Counted from the stretch's first letter, positions 15,140-22,335 are shown. The stretch: DNA of 33,985 bases from an uncultured Bacteroides sp. (GCA_900555635.1 USLU01000053.1:1-33985), one strand, 5' to 3'. Numbers and translations: made by a program. The notes: generated by a model not told the origin, from the letters alone.

Positions 15140-15708
15140 GATTCTTCTTTTAATTCAGCTTCCAATGCAAGGGCTTTGGGAAAGACAATATTATTTTCCA
15201 GGTGGATATGTCGATGCAAGGCAATCTCAAACTCTTCTAGCTTTAGAAACAACAGACGGTAGCTATTACAAGCATCGTCCGGAATAATATATCCATTGGT
15301 CAGTTGCTCGATGTTGCGAAAGCGGTTGTATTCATTATCATGCTCTGACATCATTACAGCTATAGGTTGCTTGATACTGCCACCGTGGAACTGAGGGGCA
15401 GGAGTATTTTCTAATTTGGCCTTTACCATGTTGCAGATGTATGGGAATAGTATTAATTCCTCTTTACCAAGATGGGCATCCAAATCTTCCATGGCATTTC
15501 GAAAATGTTTCTGTACTTCGTAAAGTGACGGATATGTTTCACCATGTGCCTGGCAGACTTTATCCAGTAACTTTTCTATTTCAGGACCTTGTTTGCGAAT
15601 GTAACGGTGGTAGATTTTAAGGATATAATCTACTTGTAAATCCAAAGGCCAAGACTCGTAATTCTCAATAACGGTTTCCTCTTCTGCTGTTTTTTTATAA
15701 TCCATCAT
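15136..15708 (-). CDS. Hemerythrin-domain protein, YtfE/ScdA/RIC-like
   Basis: A 190-residue protein whose C-terminal two thirds form a hemerythrin-like four-helix bundle that should hold a di-iron centre. Candidate ligands are the His in YHRY, AHGETY, the His and Glu of DAHLGKEE, SEHDNE and HRHIHLENN. It matches the RIC group (repair of iron-sulfur clusters damaged by nitric oxide or peroxide). The short N-terminal domain found in ScdA is replaced by a brief acidic lead (EEETVIENYESWP). There are two adjacent Met start candidates (15708 and 15705). It is coupled to a DUF488 gene by a 4-base overlap. The 99 bases upstream show no clean TAnnTTTG element, so expression may rely on an activator. 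Confidence 0.88.
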   Translation of the reverse strand: MMDYKKTAEEETVIENYESWPLDLQVDYILKIYHRYIRKQGPEIEKLLDKVCQAHGETYPSLYEVQKHFRNAMEDLDAHLGKEELILFPYICNMVKAKLENTPAPQFHGGSIKQPIAVMMSEHDNEYNRFRNIEQLTNGYIIPDDACNSYRLLFLKLEEFEIALHRHIHLENNIVFPKALALEAELKEES

Positions 15709-15807
15709 ATTGTTGCTTTGTTTTTAATCTTTCACTTTAAGAGTACAAGTACGACAAACAGCAGATAGATAATGTTTGAAGGATTATAATTATTTGAGTT
15801 TACTTAT

Positions 15808-16305
15808 CTATTGTTCTATCTTTTGGAATGCCAATCTTTCATCTCCATTAGCAAGGTAAATGATTCCACAGTAATGAAAACCGTGCTTTTTTAGGATATA
15901 TTGCAGAATGTTATTGTCACGATGGGTGTCTGCCCGCAAATTGGGGATCTGTTCATAACACCATTGCAGGCAGGCGGTGGCTACTCCCTTGCTATCTTCA
16001 GTACTTGCCAAGCGGTGGATAACGCCGTATGGAAGTGTGTTTTCCACCCATTCTCCTTCGTAAATTCTTGCATAGGTAGGATCGTTTCCGCAAATAAAAG
16101 CAAATGTTCCGATAATCTCACTTTTTTCGTTGAGGCATACATAGCTATTCCCGTTTTGGATATCAGCTTTCACTATGTCCTTAGAAGGATAGTTACCCGT
16201 CCATTGTTTCATATTTCCATCTTTCCGCATGATGCGCTTGGCTTGCTCGAAGATGTCCATGAGGATATCCATTTCTTCGAGTTGCGTTTTTCTTATCTCT
16301 ATCAT
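15808..16305 (-). CDS. GNAT family N-acetyltransferase
   Basis: A 165-residue soluble acetyl-CoA-dependent acetyltransferase. The opening MIEIRKTQLEEMDILMDIFE and the block MRKDGNMKQW are typical of a Bacteroidota/Firmicutes GNAT group. The acetyl-CoA loop is in IHRLASTEDSKGVATACLQW, a variant of the R/QxxGxG/A motif, followed by RADTHRDNNILQYILKKHGF for motif B. The substrate is unknown. It reads away from the beta-barrel gene at 16514 and has its own -7 element. Confidence 0.9.
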   Translation of the reverse strand: MIEIRKTQLEEMDILMDIFEQAKRIMRKDGNMKQWTGNYPSKDIVKADIQNGNSYVCLNEKSEIIGTFAFICGNDPTYARIYEGEWVENTLPYGVIHRLASTEDSKGVATACLQWCYEQIPNLRADTHRDNNILQYILKKHGFHYCGIIYLANGDERLAFQKIEQ

Positions 16306-16320
16306 AAATTCGGTTATTTA

Positions 16321-16360
16321 AACGAGGATAGAAATTTCTTGTTTCCTCGTTGCAAATGTA
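16321..16360 (-). promoter_or_regulatory. Promoter and dyad upstream of the GNAT gene
   Basis: On the minus strand 16352-16360 reads TACATTTGC, an exact -7 match. Next to it, AACGAGGA (16321-16328) and TCCTCGTT (16344-16351) form an 8-bp perfect inverted repeat that spans the predicted transcription start, a position suited to a repressor. The enclosed GAAATTTC is itself palindromic. Confidence 0.6.
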
Positions 16361-16455
16361 ATTGTTTTGTGTTTTTTGATGTTTCTATTCTCTTTGTTTT
16401 TTTCTGTGTTGTAGTTGAATTAGAGTATGAGACTATGAACAAATTTAACTACACA

Positions 16456-16488
16456 TTGTTTCTTTAATGATATTTTGCATATATTTGT
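16456..16488 (+). promoter_or_regulatory. Promoter of the small beta-barrel gene
   Basis: TTG (16456-16458), 21 bases and TATATTTGT (16480-16488). The leader is about 20 nt. Confidence 0.75.
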
Positions 16489-16513
16489 CCCGAAATTTTA
16501 AACACAATGAATT

Positions 16514-17074
16514 ATGAAAAAGATTTTTAGTGCTTTCATTATAGCTGTAAGCTGCATGCTGATGGCTATGCCTGCTCAGGCGCAACTCATTAAGTGGGGT
16601 GTTAAAGGTGGTGTGAATATGACAAAGATAGACTGGGATGGTGGATATAAAGGAAACAAAGATAATTCTACCGGTTTCTTCATTGGTCCCATGGCGGAAA
16701 TAACAATTCCTATTGTAGGTTTGGGTGTTGACGGTGCTTTGTTATTCTCTCAAAGAGGTAAAGATGCTGTAAAGCAAACTGGTATGGAAGTGCCCATTAA
16801 TTTGAAATATACCATCGGACTGGGAAGCATGTTGGGTATCTATTTCGCAGCAGGTCCTGATTTCTTCTTTGACTTCAAAGAAAAAGATAATATTGATCGT
16901 AAGAAAACTCAGGTAGGACTTAACTTAGGAGCCGGTGTGAAATTGATTAAGCATCTTCAGATTGGTGTAAACTATCAATTCCCAATGGGAGACAGTTTTA
17001 CCTTTAAGAATGCAAGCGAAGCCATTGGTGCAAAGAATAAGACTTGGCAAATTTCTGCCGCATACTTGTTCTGA
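16514..17074 (+). CDS. Outer-membrane beta-barrel protein, porin family
   Basis: A 186-residue protein with a clear signal peptide (residues 1-24, ending in AMPAQAQ). After it come alternating hydrophobic/polar strands (WGVKGGVNMTKI, GFFIGPMAEITIPI, VGLNLGAGVKLI, WQISAAYLF), which predict an eight-strand barrel. The C-terminal residue is Phe, as in proteins inserted by the BAM machinery. It belongs to the outer-membrane-protein beta-barrel superfamily. Its cargo or role is unknown; structural or adhesive functions are common. It has its own promoter and a strong terminator, so it is monocistronic. Confidence 0.9.
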   Translation: MKKIFSAFIIAVSCMLMAMPAQAQLIKWGVKGGVNMTKIDWDGGYKGNKDNSTGFFIGPMAEITIPIVGLGVDGALLFSQRGKDAVKQTGMEVPINLKYTIGLGSMLGIYFAAGPDFFFDFKEKDNIDRKKTQVGLNLGAGVKLIKHLQIGVNYQFPMGDSFTFKNASEAIGAKNKTWQISAAYLF

Positions 17075-17104
17075 TAAGATATTTAGTTTGTAGTATGTAT
17101 TTGG

Positions 17105-17138
17105 ACCTCTTTGCCAATTGTGGCAAGGAGGTTTTTTT
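17105..17138 (+). terminator. Strong rho-independent terminator
   Basis: A 12-bp stem (17105-17116 with 17121-17132, one G-T pair) with an ATTG loop, followed by TTTTTT. It ends the beta-barrel transcript. Confidence 0.92.
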
Positions 17139-17152
17139 GTGAAACTAAAAAA

Positions 17153-17184
17153 GACGGGTGATAATTTTGTAACTATCACCTGTC
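17153..17184. promoter_or_regulatory. 11-bp dyad surrounding a -33 box
   Basis: GACGGGTGATA (17153-17163) and TATCACCTGTC (17174-17184) are inverted copies with one G/A difference. The 10-base centre contains the TTTG -33 element (17166-17169) of the next promoter. A protein bound here would cover that element. Read on the minus strand the same hairpin is followed by TTTTTT, so it could also stop antisense transcription. Confidence 0.65.
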
Positions 17185-17197
17185 ATTGTATCTTTGC
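17166..17197 (+). promoter_or_regulatory. Promoter upstream of the HTH gene leader
   Basis: TTTG (17166-17169), 19 bases and TATCTTTGC (17189-17197) match the consensus exactly. Transcription should start near 17200, leaving about 300 nt before the HTH start codon at 17500. Confidence 0.8.
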
Positions 17198-17199
17198 TG

Positions 17200-17499
17200 C
17201 ACCTTTTCAGCTGGTCCGCAAGGACAGGGGGAGGGGTGACATGTTTTTATAGAGACGTTTACGTACTTATATCTTTCGGATTTAAACTTCGCAACTTTAA
17301 TCTATGGAAGGATATGGCAACGAAAGCGTCCACTATGTATGTGTTTATCAAACATATCAGCCATTGGTGTGTTCTGCATAATCCGTACGGCGTGGGCCAG
17401 CTGCGTTGCTTATCTCCATAGAGGGCATTGCGAAGGCCTAAATCCGGGATAAGCAGATGTAGAACCCACGCTTTTGCGTATAAAACACATACTAATCCT
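17200..17499 (+). ncRNA. Candidate structured leader RNA upstream of the HTH gene
   Basis: From the predicted transcription start, 17200-17208 can pair with 17230-17238, enclosing GTCC-GCAA-GGAC (17214-17225), a helix with a GNRA tetraloop. Further down, GCGTGGG (17390-17396) pairs with CCCACGC (17465-17471) outside GCTTATC (17408-17414) with GATAAGC (17448-17454). A 25-codon frame (17304-17381, MEGYGNESVHYV...) and an overlapping frame starting at ATG 17316 lie between the two structures. The segment is more GC-rich than the gene-free DNA after the HTH gene. It may be a regulatory leader, a small RNA or a leader peptide; no known riboswitch class is recognised. Confidence 0.45.
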
Positions 17500-17718
17500 A
17501 TGGAGGCCATTGGTAAACTTATCAAGCTTGAATTGGAACGGCAAGAACGCTCCGTCACTTGGTTTGCCAAAAAACTATCTTGCCACCGTACCAATGCATA
17601 CGATATTTTTGCACGGGATAACATAGATTTGACTCTTCTTATCCGTATATCCCGTATTCTGCACCATAATTTCTTGAAAGACCTTTCGGATGAGATAGAG
17701 GAGGACTTCTTTAGCTGA
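17500..17718 (+). CDS. Small helix-turn-helix DNA-binding protein
   Basis: A 72-residue protein, almost entirely one XRE-like helix-turn-helix domain. ERSVTWFAKKL and CHRTNAYDIF are the likely helix 2 and recognition helix, and ISRILHHNFLKDLSDE is the closing helix seen in a family with many paralogues in Bacteroides. I start it at the ATG at 17500 because family members begin MEAIGK- or similar; the in-frame codons upstream (from 17428) read through the base-paired leader. It is probably a transcription regulator. Plausible targets are its own promoter dyad at 17153-17184 and the phased repeats at 17930-18310; both are inference. Confidence 0.82.
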   Translation: MEAIGKLIKLELERQERSVTWFAKKLSCHRTNAYDIFARDNIDLTLLIRISRILHHNFLKDLSDEIEEDFFS

Positions 17719-17929
17719 AATGTAATATTTCTAATTTTCAATAAGGTTTTGAATGTTCTTTTACTCTCATACTCTCATAAATACTCTACATCTCCCTGTT
17801 TATCGGTGGTTGAAGCATGATAGTAACCCTGATAGCAGGTATGAGGGTAAGAGCTTACTCTCATAGTATATTCTTCTGATTTTGCGATAAAATACTGTAT
17901 AATAGTATTATAACGTTTTGGGGACAAGT

Positions 17930-17994
17930 TGCGTATATCGTGTCAATTCGATATTAATATCGTGTTATCATGCTGTTAATATCGTGCTAACACG
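17930..17994. repeat. Three ATATCGTG repeats at 22-bp spacing with an inverted repeat
   Basis: ATATCGTGT at 17935 and 17957 and ATATCGTGC at 17979 are exactly 22 bp apart. The last two are extended as TTAATATCGTG(T/C)TA. CGTGTTA (17961-17967) and TAACACG (17988-17994) are inverted copies. The 15-base word TGCGTATATCGTGTC at 17930 is repeated at 18281. Confidence 0.8.
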
Positions 17995-18269
17995 TTACTT
18001 ACTTCCTGTATGCCCTGTATTGAGTGTCTGAAACAACGGTCATTGATCTGTCTTTTCTTTGTGTTTGTTGTGTAAAGTCACTGTGTTTATTCTGTTTAAG
18101 GTAGATGTTTAATAGTATGTTTACACCTGTGAATAAATCTATTTACACTAATGAACATATCTATTGTCTATTGTGAATATATATGTCCACTGTAGTGAAT
18201 AAGTAATGAACATTAAACCTTAACAGAAGAAAAGTACGTGTATAACATGATGAATGCACGTCTATATCG

Positions 18270-18310
18270 CAACCAATGCCTGCGTATATCGTGTCTCACC
18301 CCATTGGTTG
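18270..18310. repeat. 9-bp inverted repeat around a fourth ATATCGTGT copy
   Basis: CAACCAATG (18270-18278) and CATTGGTTG (18302-18310) are perfect inverted copies. The 23-base loop contains the 15-base repeat word at 18281-18295. Confidence 0.75.
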
Positions 18311-18454
18311 TTGTCGGAATATTATTAACATTATATGCTCTGATATGCTTTGAAGTTGGTTGTATAAAATTTAACAGAGACTGTAGTATAATATGCTACA
18401 TTTTTGTCTAATATCACACTATATAGGTGTGTGTCTATTAGTTGATAATTCACA

Positions 18455-18463
18455 TACCTTTGC
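18455..18463 (+). promoter_or_regulatory. -7 element for the lipoprotein/beta-barrel pair
   Basis: TACCTTTGC is an exact -7 match. No good TTTG is found 19-21 bases upstream, which suggests dependence on an activator. The leader is about 80 nt. Confidence 0.65.
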
Positions 18464-18545
18464 TTCCATTAAGAAAATCACAGGCAAAACAACTGATGGT
18501 AATCTTGAAACATAACTTGTTTTACTAATATTAATTTTTACGATT

Positions 18546-20288
18546 ATGAAAAAGAAACTCATGATGGTTGCAGTGCTTTTGGGAGCGTTGACTCTGGGAG
18601 CGTGCGTGGATGACAATGAATCGCAGTCGGTAACGAATGTGCGTGAAGCAAAAGCGGAACAATTAAAGGCAATAGCTGAACAAGCAAAAGCAGAAGGTGA
18701 AGCTGCATTGATTCGTGCAAATGCAGCAAAAGCTATTGCTGAAGCCGAAGCTGCTTATAAGGCTGCCGAGACTGCTGCTAAAGAACTTGAAAATGAACAA
18801 GCTAAATTAGCTCTCCAAAAAGCACAAGCTACTTTGGATATGGAAATTGAGGCTGCCAAAATTGAGGCTGAGGCTCAACTGCAAAAGGCACAAGCTGCAT
18901 TGGAGACAGCTAAAGCAGACTTGATTGCCGCTTTGGATAAGGTAGATGCTGCTGAAAAACTGAGAATTCAGGAGTTAGTGACAAAAGCAGATAATGTATT
19001 ACAACTATTACAAAGTGCAAGAGATGCTAAGTTGTCTGCTACTGCGCAGATTGCAAAGCTGAATGCCGAGTTGATCGGAACCAAGGAATATGTGGCAAAT
19101 CAAACAAAAATGTATGAAGGCTGGATTGCTGAACAGGAAGCATTGATTACTGAATATTCTAAGTATGAGGCTACAATTAAAACTAAGGAAGAAGCTGAAA
19201 AAGCTTATCATGAAGCTTATGCATCTCAGGTAGCTTTGGAAAATACATTTAATGAAAAGAATGTTGCATATCAAGAAGCACAACGGGCTTACTGGGATAA
19301 ATCTAATTTGCAAGGGCAGTACGAATTTGCACAGAAAGTAGGCAATGAATATTGGTCATATTATAATGTGGTAGATATATTCGATGATGGTGATAACAAT
19401 CCGAACAATCATACAGTTGAATATGCGTACGAAGATAAAACTGTAGGGACAAATACTTACTATGTAGCTGTTGTCAATTATGAGCTTGACACAGAGGCTA
19501 TTGCCCAAGCAAAAGAACGTATTGCCGCAGATATCAAGTCTAATGAAGAGAATTGGTTGCCTAATGCTGAAAACAATGTTAAGGTACAGTCTTTGGCGGT
19601 AACAGAAGCTCAAAAGGCGCTGACGGACAAACAAGCCACAGATGAATATAAGAATGCAGTGAAAGCGGTGGCAGATGCTCAGAAAGCCTATGATGAGGCT
19701 AAGACATCAGCAGATAAGGATAACGCGTATTGGACTTTGCAGTCAAAAAAACAAGATTTGAAGAATGTGACCTTCGTTGAGGAAGATGCTTTGGCCCGTG
19801 CCATTGAAAACAAAGAAAATGCAGATACTAATCTGAAGAACGCCAAGGAGTCTATCGAAAACTTGAATAAGGAGCTGGCGAAGATTGGTGAAGCTGAAGC
19901 TTTTGCAACCAGTGATGCCGCAAAAGCTTATACCGAATATGTAGATGCTTACAAAAAGGCTTTTGAAGCATGTTATGTAGATGCTTGGTTGGCAAATGAA
20001 AATGCAAATAAAGCATATACTAAGCAACAAATTTTGGCAAATTCTTTGAACCAGATTGCTAATAGCTATGCAGATTATGAAAGTTTAATTAGTACTTGTA
20101 AGCAAAACATATCTAGATATCAAGGAAATATTGCTGCTTTGAATGGTGTAAGTACTAAAGAAGAGGCAATTAAGCAGGAGCAAGAGAAACTTGCTAAGGC
20201 TGAGTCTGATGTGGCTATTTATGAGGCACAGTATAAAGACTATATGGATAAGATTCAAACTTTAATCGGATCAACTCCTGCAGAATAA
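18546..20288 (+). CDS. Long coiled-coil lipoprotein, Ala/Glu/Lys-rich
   Basis: A 580-residue lipoprotein. The signal peptide ends at Cys20 (LTLGAC) and is followed by VDDNES; an acidic stretch at this place resembles the Bacteroides surface-export signal, so it may face outward. Residues about 35-250 are almost continuous heptad-like helix (KAEQLKAIAEQAKAEGEAAL and similar). Residues about 265-320 form a likely globular, Tyr-rich insertion (YWSYYNVVDIFDDGDNN, YYVAVVNYE), and 325-570 return to coiled coil. Together this suggests a long rod or hairpin of helices, perhaps spanning the periplasm or projecting from the surface. I do not recognise a named family. A beta-barrel gene follows after 35 bases, so the two are probably partners. 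Confidence 0.87.
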   Translation: MKKKLMMVAVLLGALTLGACVDDNESQSVTNVREAKAEQLKAIAEQAKAEGEAALIRANAAKAIAEAEAAYKAAETAAKELENEQAKLALQKAQATLDMEIEAAKIEAEAQLQKAQAALETAKADLIAALDKVDAAEKLRIQELVTKADNVLQLLQSARDAKLSATAQIAKLNAELIGTKEYVANQTKMYEGWIAEQEALITEYSKYEATIKTKEEAEKAYHEAYASQVALENTFNEKNVAYQEAQRAYWDKSNLQGQYEFAQKVGNEYWSYYNVVDIFDDGDNNPNNHTVEYAYEDKTVGTNTYYVAVVNYELDTEAIAQAKERIAADIKSNEENWLPNAENNVKVQSLAVTEAQKALTDKQATDEYKNAVKAVADAQKAYDEAKTSADKDNAYWTLQSKKQDLKNVTFVEEDALARAIENKENADTNLKNAKESIENLNKELAKIGEAEAFATSDAAKAYTEYVDAYKKAFEACYVDAWLANENANKAYTKQQILANSLNQIANSYADYESLISTCKQNISRYQGNIAALNGVSTKEEAIKQEQEKLAKAESDVAIYEAQYKDYMDKIQTLIGSTPAE

Positions 20289-20323
20289 CCCCCAATATTA
20301 ACGGCATTAAAACTAAAAGTAAC

Positions 20324-21094
20324 ATGAAGATAACAAGACTTTTACTGTTGGCCGTTATGCCCATGATGTGTCTTGCAGTCAGTGCACAAGAGGCAAGTTG
20401 CAAAAAGGATTTCACCCCGAAGAAAGGTGATTTCACCCTTGCAGCCACTGTAGGATATAATAGCTACGCAAGCGTCACTGCCCTCCCGGGCACAATGGCG
20501 AATTATGAAGTGGCGGCACTCTCTACCGACTGGTCAGATAAAAAGCTGATGGTTGGTTTTGAGGCAGGCTGGTTCTTCAACGACTTGTGGAAACTTAACT
20601 TGGGTGGCGGTTTGAACTTCACGAATAACCCCGGTTATTCGGCTGTTCCCGGCACGATGGACGAGAACGCTTCTGCCGAAGATAATATGGGAGAGATTCC
20701 CGGTTATCGTGCAGTGGCTGATGCTCAGACATTCTCATATAATGTCTTTGCAGGCGTCGATCGGTATTTTAAGATGAAAAAAGTTCCTAACCTGATGTGG
20801 TATACAGGTCTGCGTGTGGGCATGGCGTATGCACAGAATCAAATGAAATATGACGAATACGAATCAATGGGCAAGTCCGTTGGTGAAACCTGGAACCTGA
20901 GAGGTTCCCTCACGATGGGTGTGGATTATTTCGTATTGCCTGCCATGTATGTGGGTGCTCAGGTTGATCCTTTCTCTTATACGTATAACATGACTACGTA
21001 TAAGCCTCAGGAAGGACTAAGCAATCTGGATGCGGATAGTCATAACTTCAGCTTCCTGTCCGCCCCTACTATCAAGATCGGGTTTAAGTTTTAA
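20324..21094 (+). CDS. Outer-membrane beta-barrel protein paired with the lipoprotein
   Basis: A 256-residue protein with a signal peptide (about 1-21, MCLAVSAQ). Amphipathic strands follow (GDFTLAATVGYNSY, KLNLGGGLNF, MWYTGLRVGMAYA, LRGSLTMGVDYFVLPAMYVG), and the terminal strand IKIGFKF has the Phe end expected for BAM substrates. It probably makes an 8-10-strand barrel. The same transcript carries the coiled-coil lipoprotein just upstream, and a terminator-like hairpin follows at 21193. It may anchor or export the lipoprotein, but its function is not known. Confidence 0.88.
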   Translation: MKITRLLLLAVMPMMCLAVSAQEASCKKDFTPKKGDFTLAATVGYNSYASVTALPGTMANYEVAALSTDWSDKKLMVGFEAGWFFNDLWKLNLGGGLNFTNNPGYSAVPGTMDENASAEDNMGEIPGYRAVADAQTFSYNVFAGVDRYFKMKKVPNLMWYTGLRVGMAYAQNQMKYDEYESMGKSVGETWNLRGSLTMGVDYFVLPAMYVGAQVDPFSYTYNMTTYKPQEGLSNLDADSHNFSFLSAPTIKIGFKF

Positions 21095-21192
21095 GAATTA
21101 TACATCTACAGCTATTTAAAAAGCTGTTATCCTACGATCAGAGTTACGATTTATAAATCAAGTCTGATTGTATTAGTAAAAAATGTGTTATG

Positions 21193-21227
21193 AGAGGGTT
21201 CCTTGAGAAAGGCGCCCTCTTTCTTTT
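21193..21227 (+). terminator. Terminator after the lipoprotein/beta-barrel pair
   Basis: AGAGGG (21193-21198) pairs with CCCTCT (21215-21220), followed by TTCTTTT. It lies about 100 bases after the stop codon. Confidence 0.65.
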
Positions 21228-21262
21228 ATGATAGCAAATACCTTATCAAACAAAATATTTTC

Positions 21263-21271
21263 TATCTTTGC
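21263..21271 (+). promoter_or_regulatory. -7 element upstream of the methyltransferase leader
   Basis: TATCTTTGC is an exact -7 match. The -33 region is poor. The predicted start near 21275 coincides with the ATG of a 10-codon frame and leaves about 190 nt before the methyltransferase. Confidence 0.65.
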
Positions 21272-21274
21272 AGC

Positions 21275-21372
21275 ATGACAAAGACATTAAGATCGGATTT
21301 GGTTTAGTAAACAATCTGTGCCTCTCATACAGATTGTCCTTTCGTTTGCTCTCGGATAACTCCTTTCGAGAG
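21275..21372 (+). other. Candidate leader: 10-codon frame and two perfect hairpins
   Basis: A short frame (21275-21307, MTKTLRSDLV) begins at the predicted transcription start. ACAATCTGT (21311-21319) pairs perfectly with ACAGATTGT (21329-21337), and CTCTCG (21349-21354) with CGAGAG (21367-21372). Neither hairpin has a T tract, so they suggest translation control or RNA stability rather than plain termination. Confidence 0.5.
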
Positions 21373-21463
21373 TGGTATTCTATTAGTATAATTCAAGTTT
21401 AATCTGCGTACAATGATGAAAGTATTGCTATGCTTTTCCGTGTATGCAAAATACAATATGATA

Positions 21464-22243
21464 ATGAGTAACGAAAATAAAACAATTCACGAATTCGAGC
21501 TTAATTTAATCTGTGACTTTTTCTCTACTATGGAACGACAAGGACCAGGAAGTCCTGAAGTAACTCTGAAAGCATTGAGTTTCATAGATAACCTTACTGA
21601 AAAGTCCCTTATAGCCGACATCGGTTGTGGTACAGGAGGTCAGACAATGGTACTTGCCGGACATGCTCCGGGACAAATTACCGGACTTGATTTTCTACCC
21701 GGTTTCATTCATATCTTTAATCGTAATACAAGGCAACTTGGCTTGCAAGACCGAGTAAAAGGTATTGTCGGTTCAATGGATAATCTTCCTTTCCAAGCTG
21801 AGGAACTAGACTTGATTTGGTCGGAAGGGGCTATTTATAATATTGGCTTTGAACGGGGATTGAATGAATGGCGCAAGTACCTGAAAACAGGAGGATATAT
21901 TGCTGTTTCTGAAAGTTCATGGTTTACAGACGAGCGCCCGGCTGAAATTAATGATTTTTGGATGGCTGCGTATACCGAGATAGATACGATTCCCAATCAG
22001 ATAGCTAAGATACATAAAGCTGGGTATCTTCCTGTTGCTACATTTATTTTGCCTTCAACTTGCTGGACGGAGCATTACTTTGCTCCGGCAGTTACCGCTA
22101 GGGAGGTTCTTCTAAATAAACATGTAGGAAATAAAACCGCTGAGGAACTGGTAGCCATGTCGCGCCATGAAGAGGTTTTGTATAGTAAGTATAAAGAATA
22201 CTACGGCTACACATTTTTCATTGCAAAAAAGATAGATCTATGA
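21464..22243 (+). CDS. Class I SAM-dependent methyltransferase
   Basis: A 259-residue soluble enzyme. The SAM-binding motif I is IADIGCGTGGQT (about residues 51-62), motif II is GLDFLPGF, then GSMDNLPFQAEELDLIWSEGAIYNIGF, which fits small-molecule or cofactor methyltransferases of the UbiE/Methyltransf_11 type. The substrate is unknown. I start at the ATG at 21464 because family members begin with MSNENKTIHEFEL-like sequence; the longer frame from 21413 adds a 17-residue lead with no family support. It is alone in its transcript, with a long structured leader and a strong hairpin after the stop. Confidence 0.86.
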   Translation: MSNENKTIHEFELNLICDFFSTMERQGPGSPEVTLKALSFIDNLTEKSLIADIGCGTGGQTMVLAGHAPGQITGLDFLPGFIHIFNRNTRQLGLQDRVKGIVGSMDNLPFQAEELDLIWSEGAIYNIGFERGLNEWRKYLKTGGYIAVSESSWFTDERPAEINDFWMAAYTEIDTIPNQIAKIHKAGYLPVATFILPSTCWTEHYFAPAVTAREVLLNKHVGNKTAEELVAMSRHEEVLYSKYKEYYGYTFFIAKKIDL

Positions 22244-22273
22244 TTGGATTGACTTTTTAATCTTTAATTTAGT

Positions 22274-22309
22274 GAGTGCGGGTATTCTGTTCAATGAATG
22301 CCCGCACTC
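22274..22309 (+). terminator. 14-bp hairpin after the methyltransferase gene
   Basis: Bases 22274-22287 pair with 22296-22309 (one G-T pair) around an 8-base loop. An outer 10-bp inverted repeat (22252-22261 with 22320-22329) encloses it. There is no long T tract, so termination may be partial. Confidence 0.65.
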
Positions 22310-22335
22310 TGATTTATGAATTAAAAAGTTCTTCG

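Larger units (their letters stand above)
17719..18545. other. AT-rich gene-free stretch of 827 bp
   Basis: I find no supportable gene here. It holds direct repeats of ATATCGTG (17935, 17957, 17979, 18286), inverted repeats, and the -7 element at 18455 for the next gene. Short words such as TTTACAC and GTGAATA recur between about 18115 and 18210. This is unusually long for an intergenic region in this window, and control DNA for the lipoprotein gene is the simplest reading. Confidence 0.7.

Noticed and set aside
15901..16467. 188-residue plus-strand open frame opposite the GNAT gene
   Set aside because: Mostly antisense to a clear GNAT protein; the composition is Phe/Cys-rich and it runs through the divergent promoter region.
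17259..17741. 160-residue minus-strand open frame across the HTH gene and its leader
   Set aside because: It is the antisense of the HTH gene and the base-paired leader; there is no minus-strand -7 element near its start and no recognisable domain.
17930..18310. Possible CRISPR array or invertible promoter
   Set aside because: The repeats are short (8-15 bases), too few and unevenly spaced for CRISPR. The inverted repeats are 7-9 bp with no recombinase gene nearby, so a phase-variable invertible segment is not supported.
18546..20288. Low-complexity artefact or tandem-repeat protein
   Set aside because: The Ala/Glu/Lys richness follows heptad spacing without exact DNA repeats, and there is a lipoprotein signal and a globular insertion, so it is a real gene.
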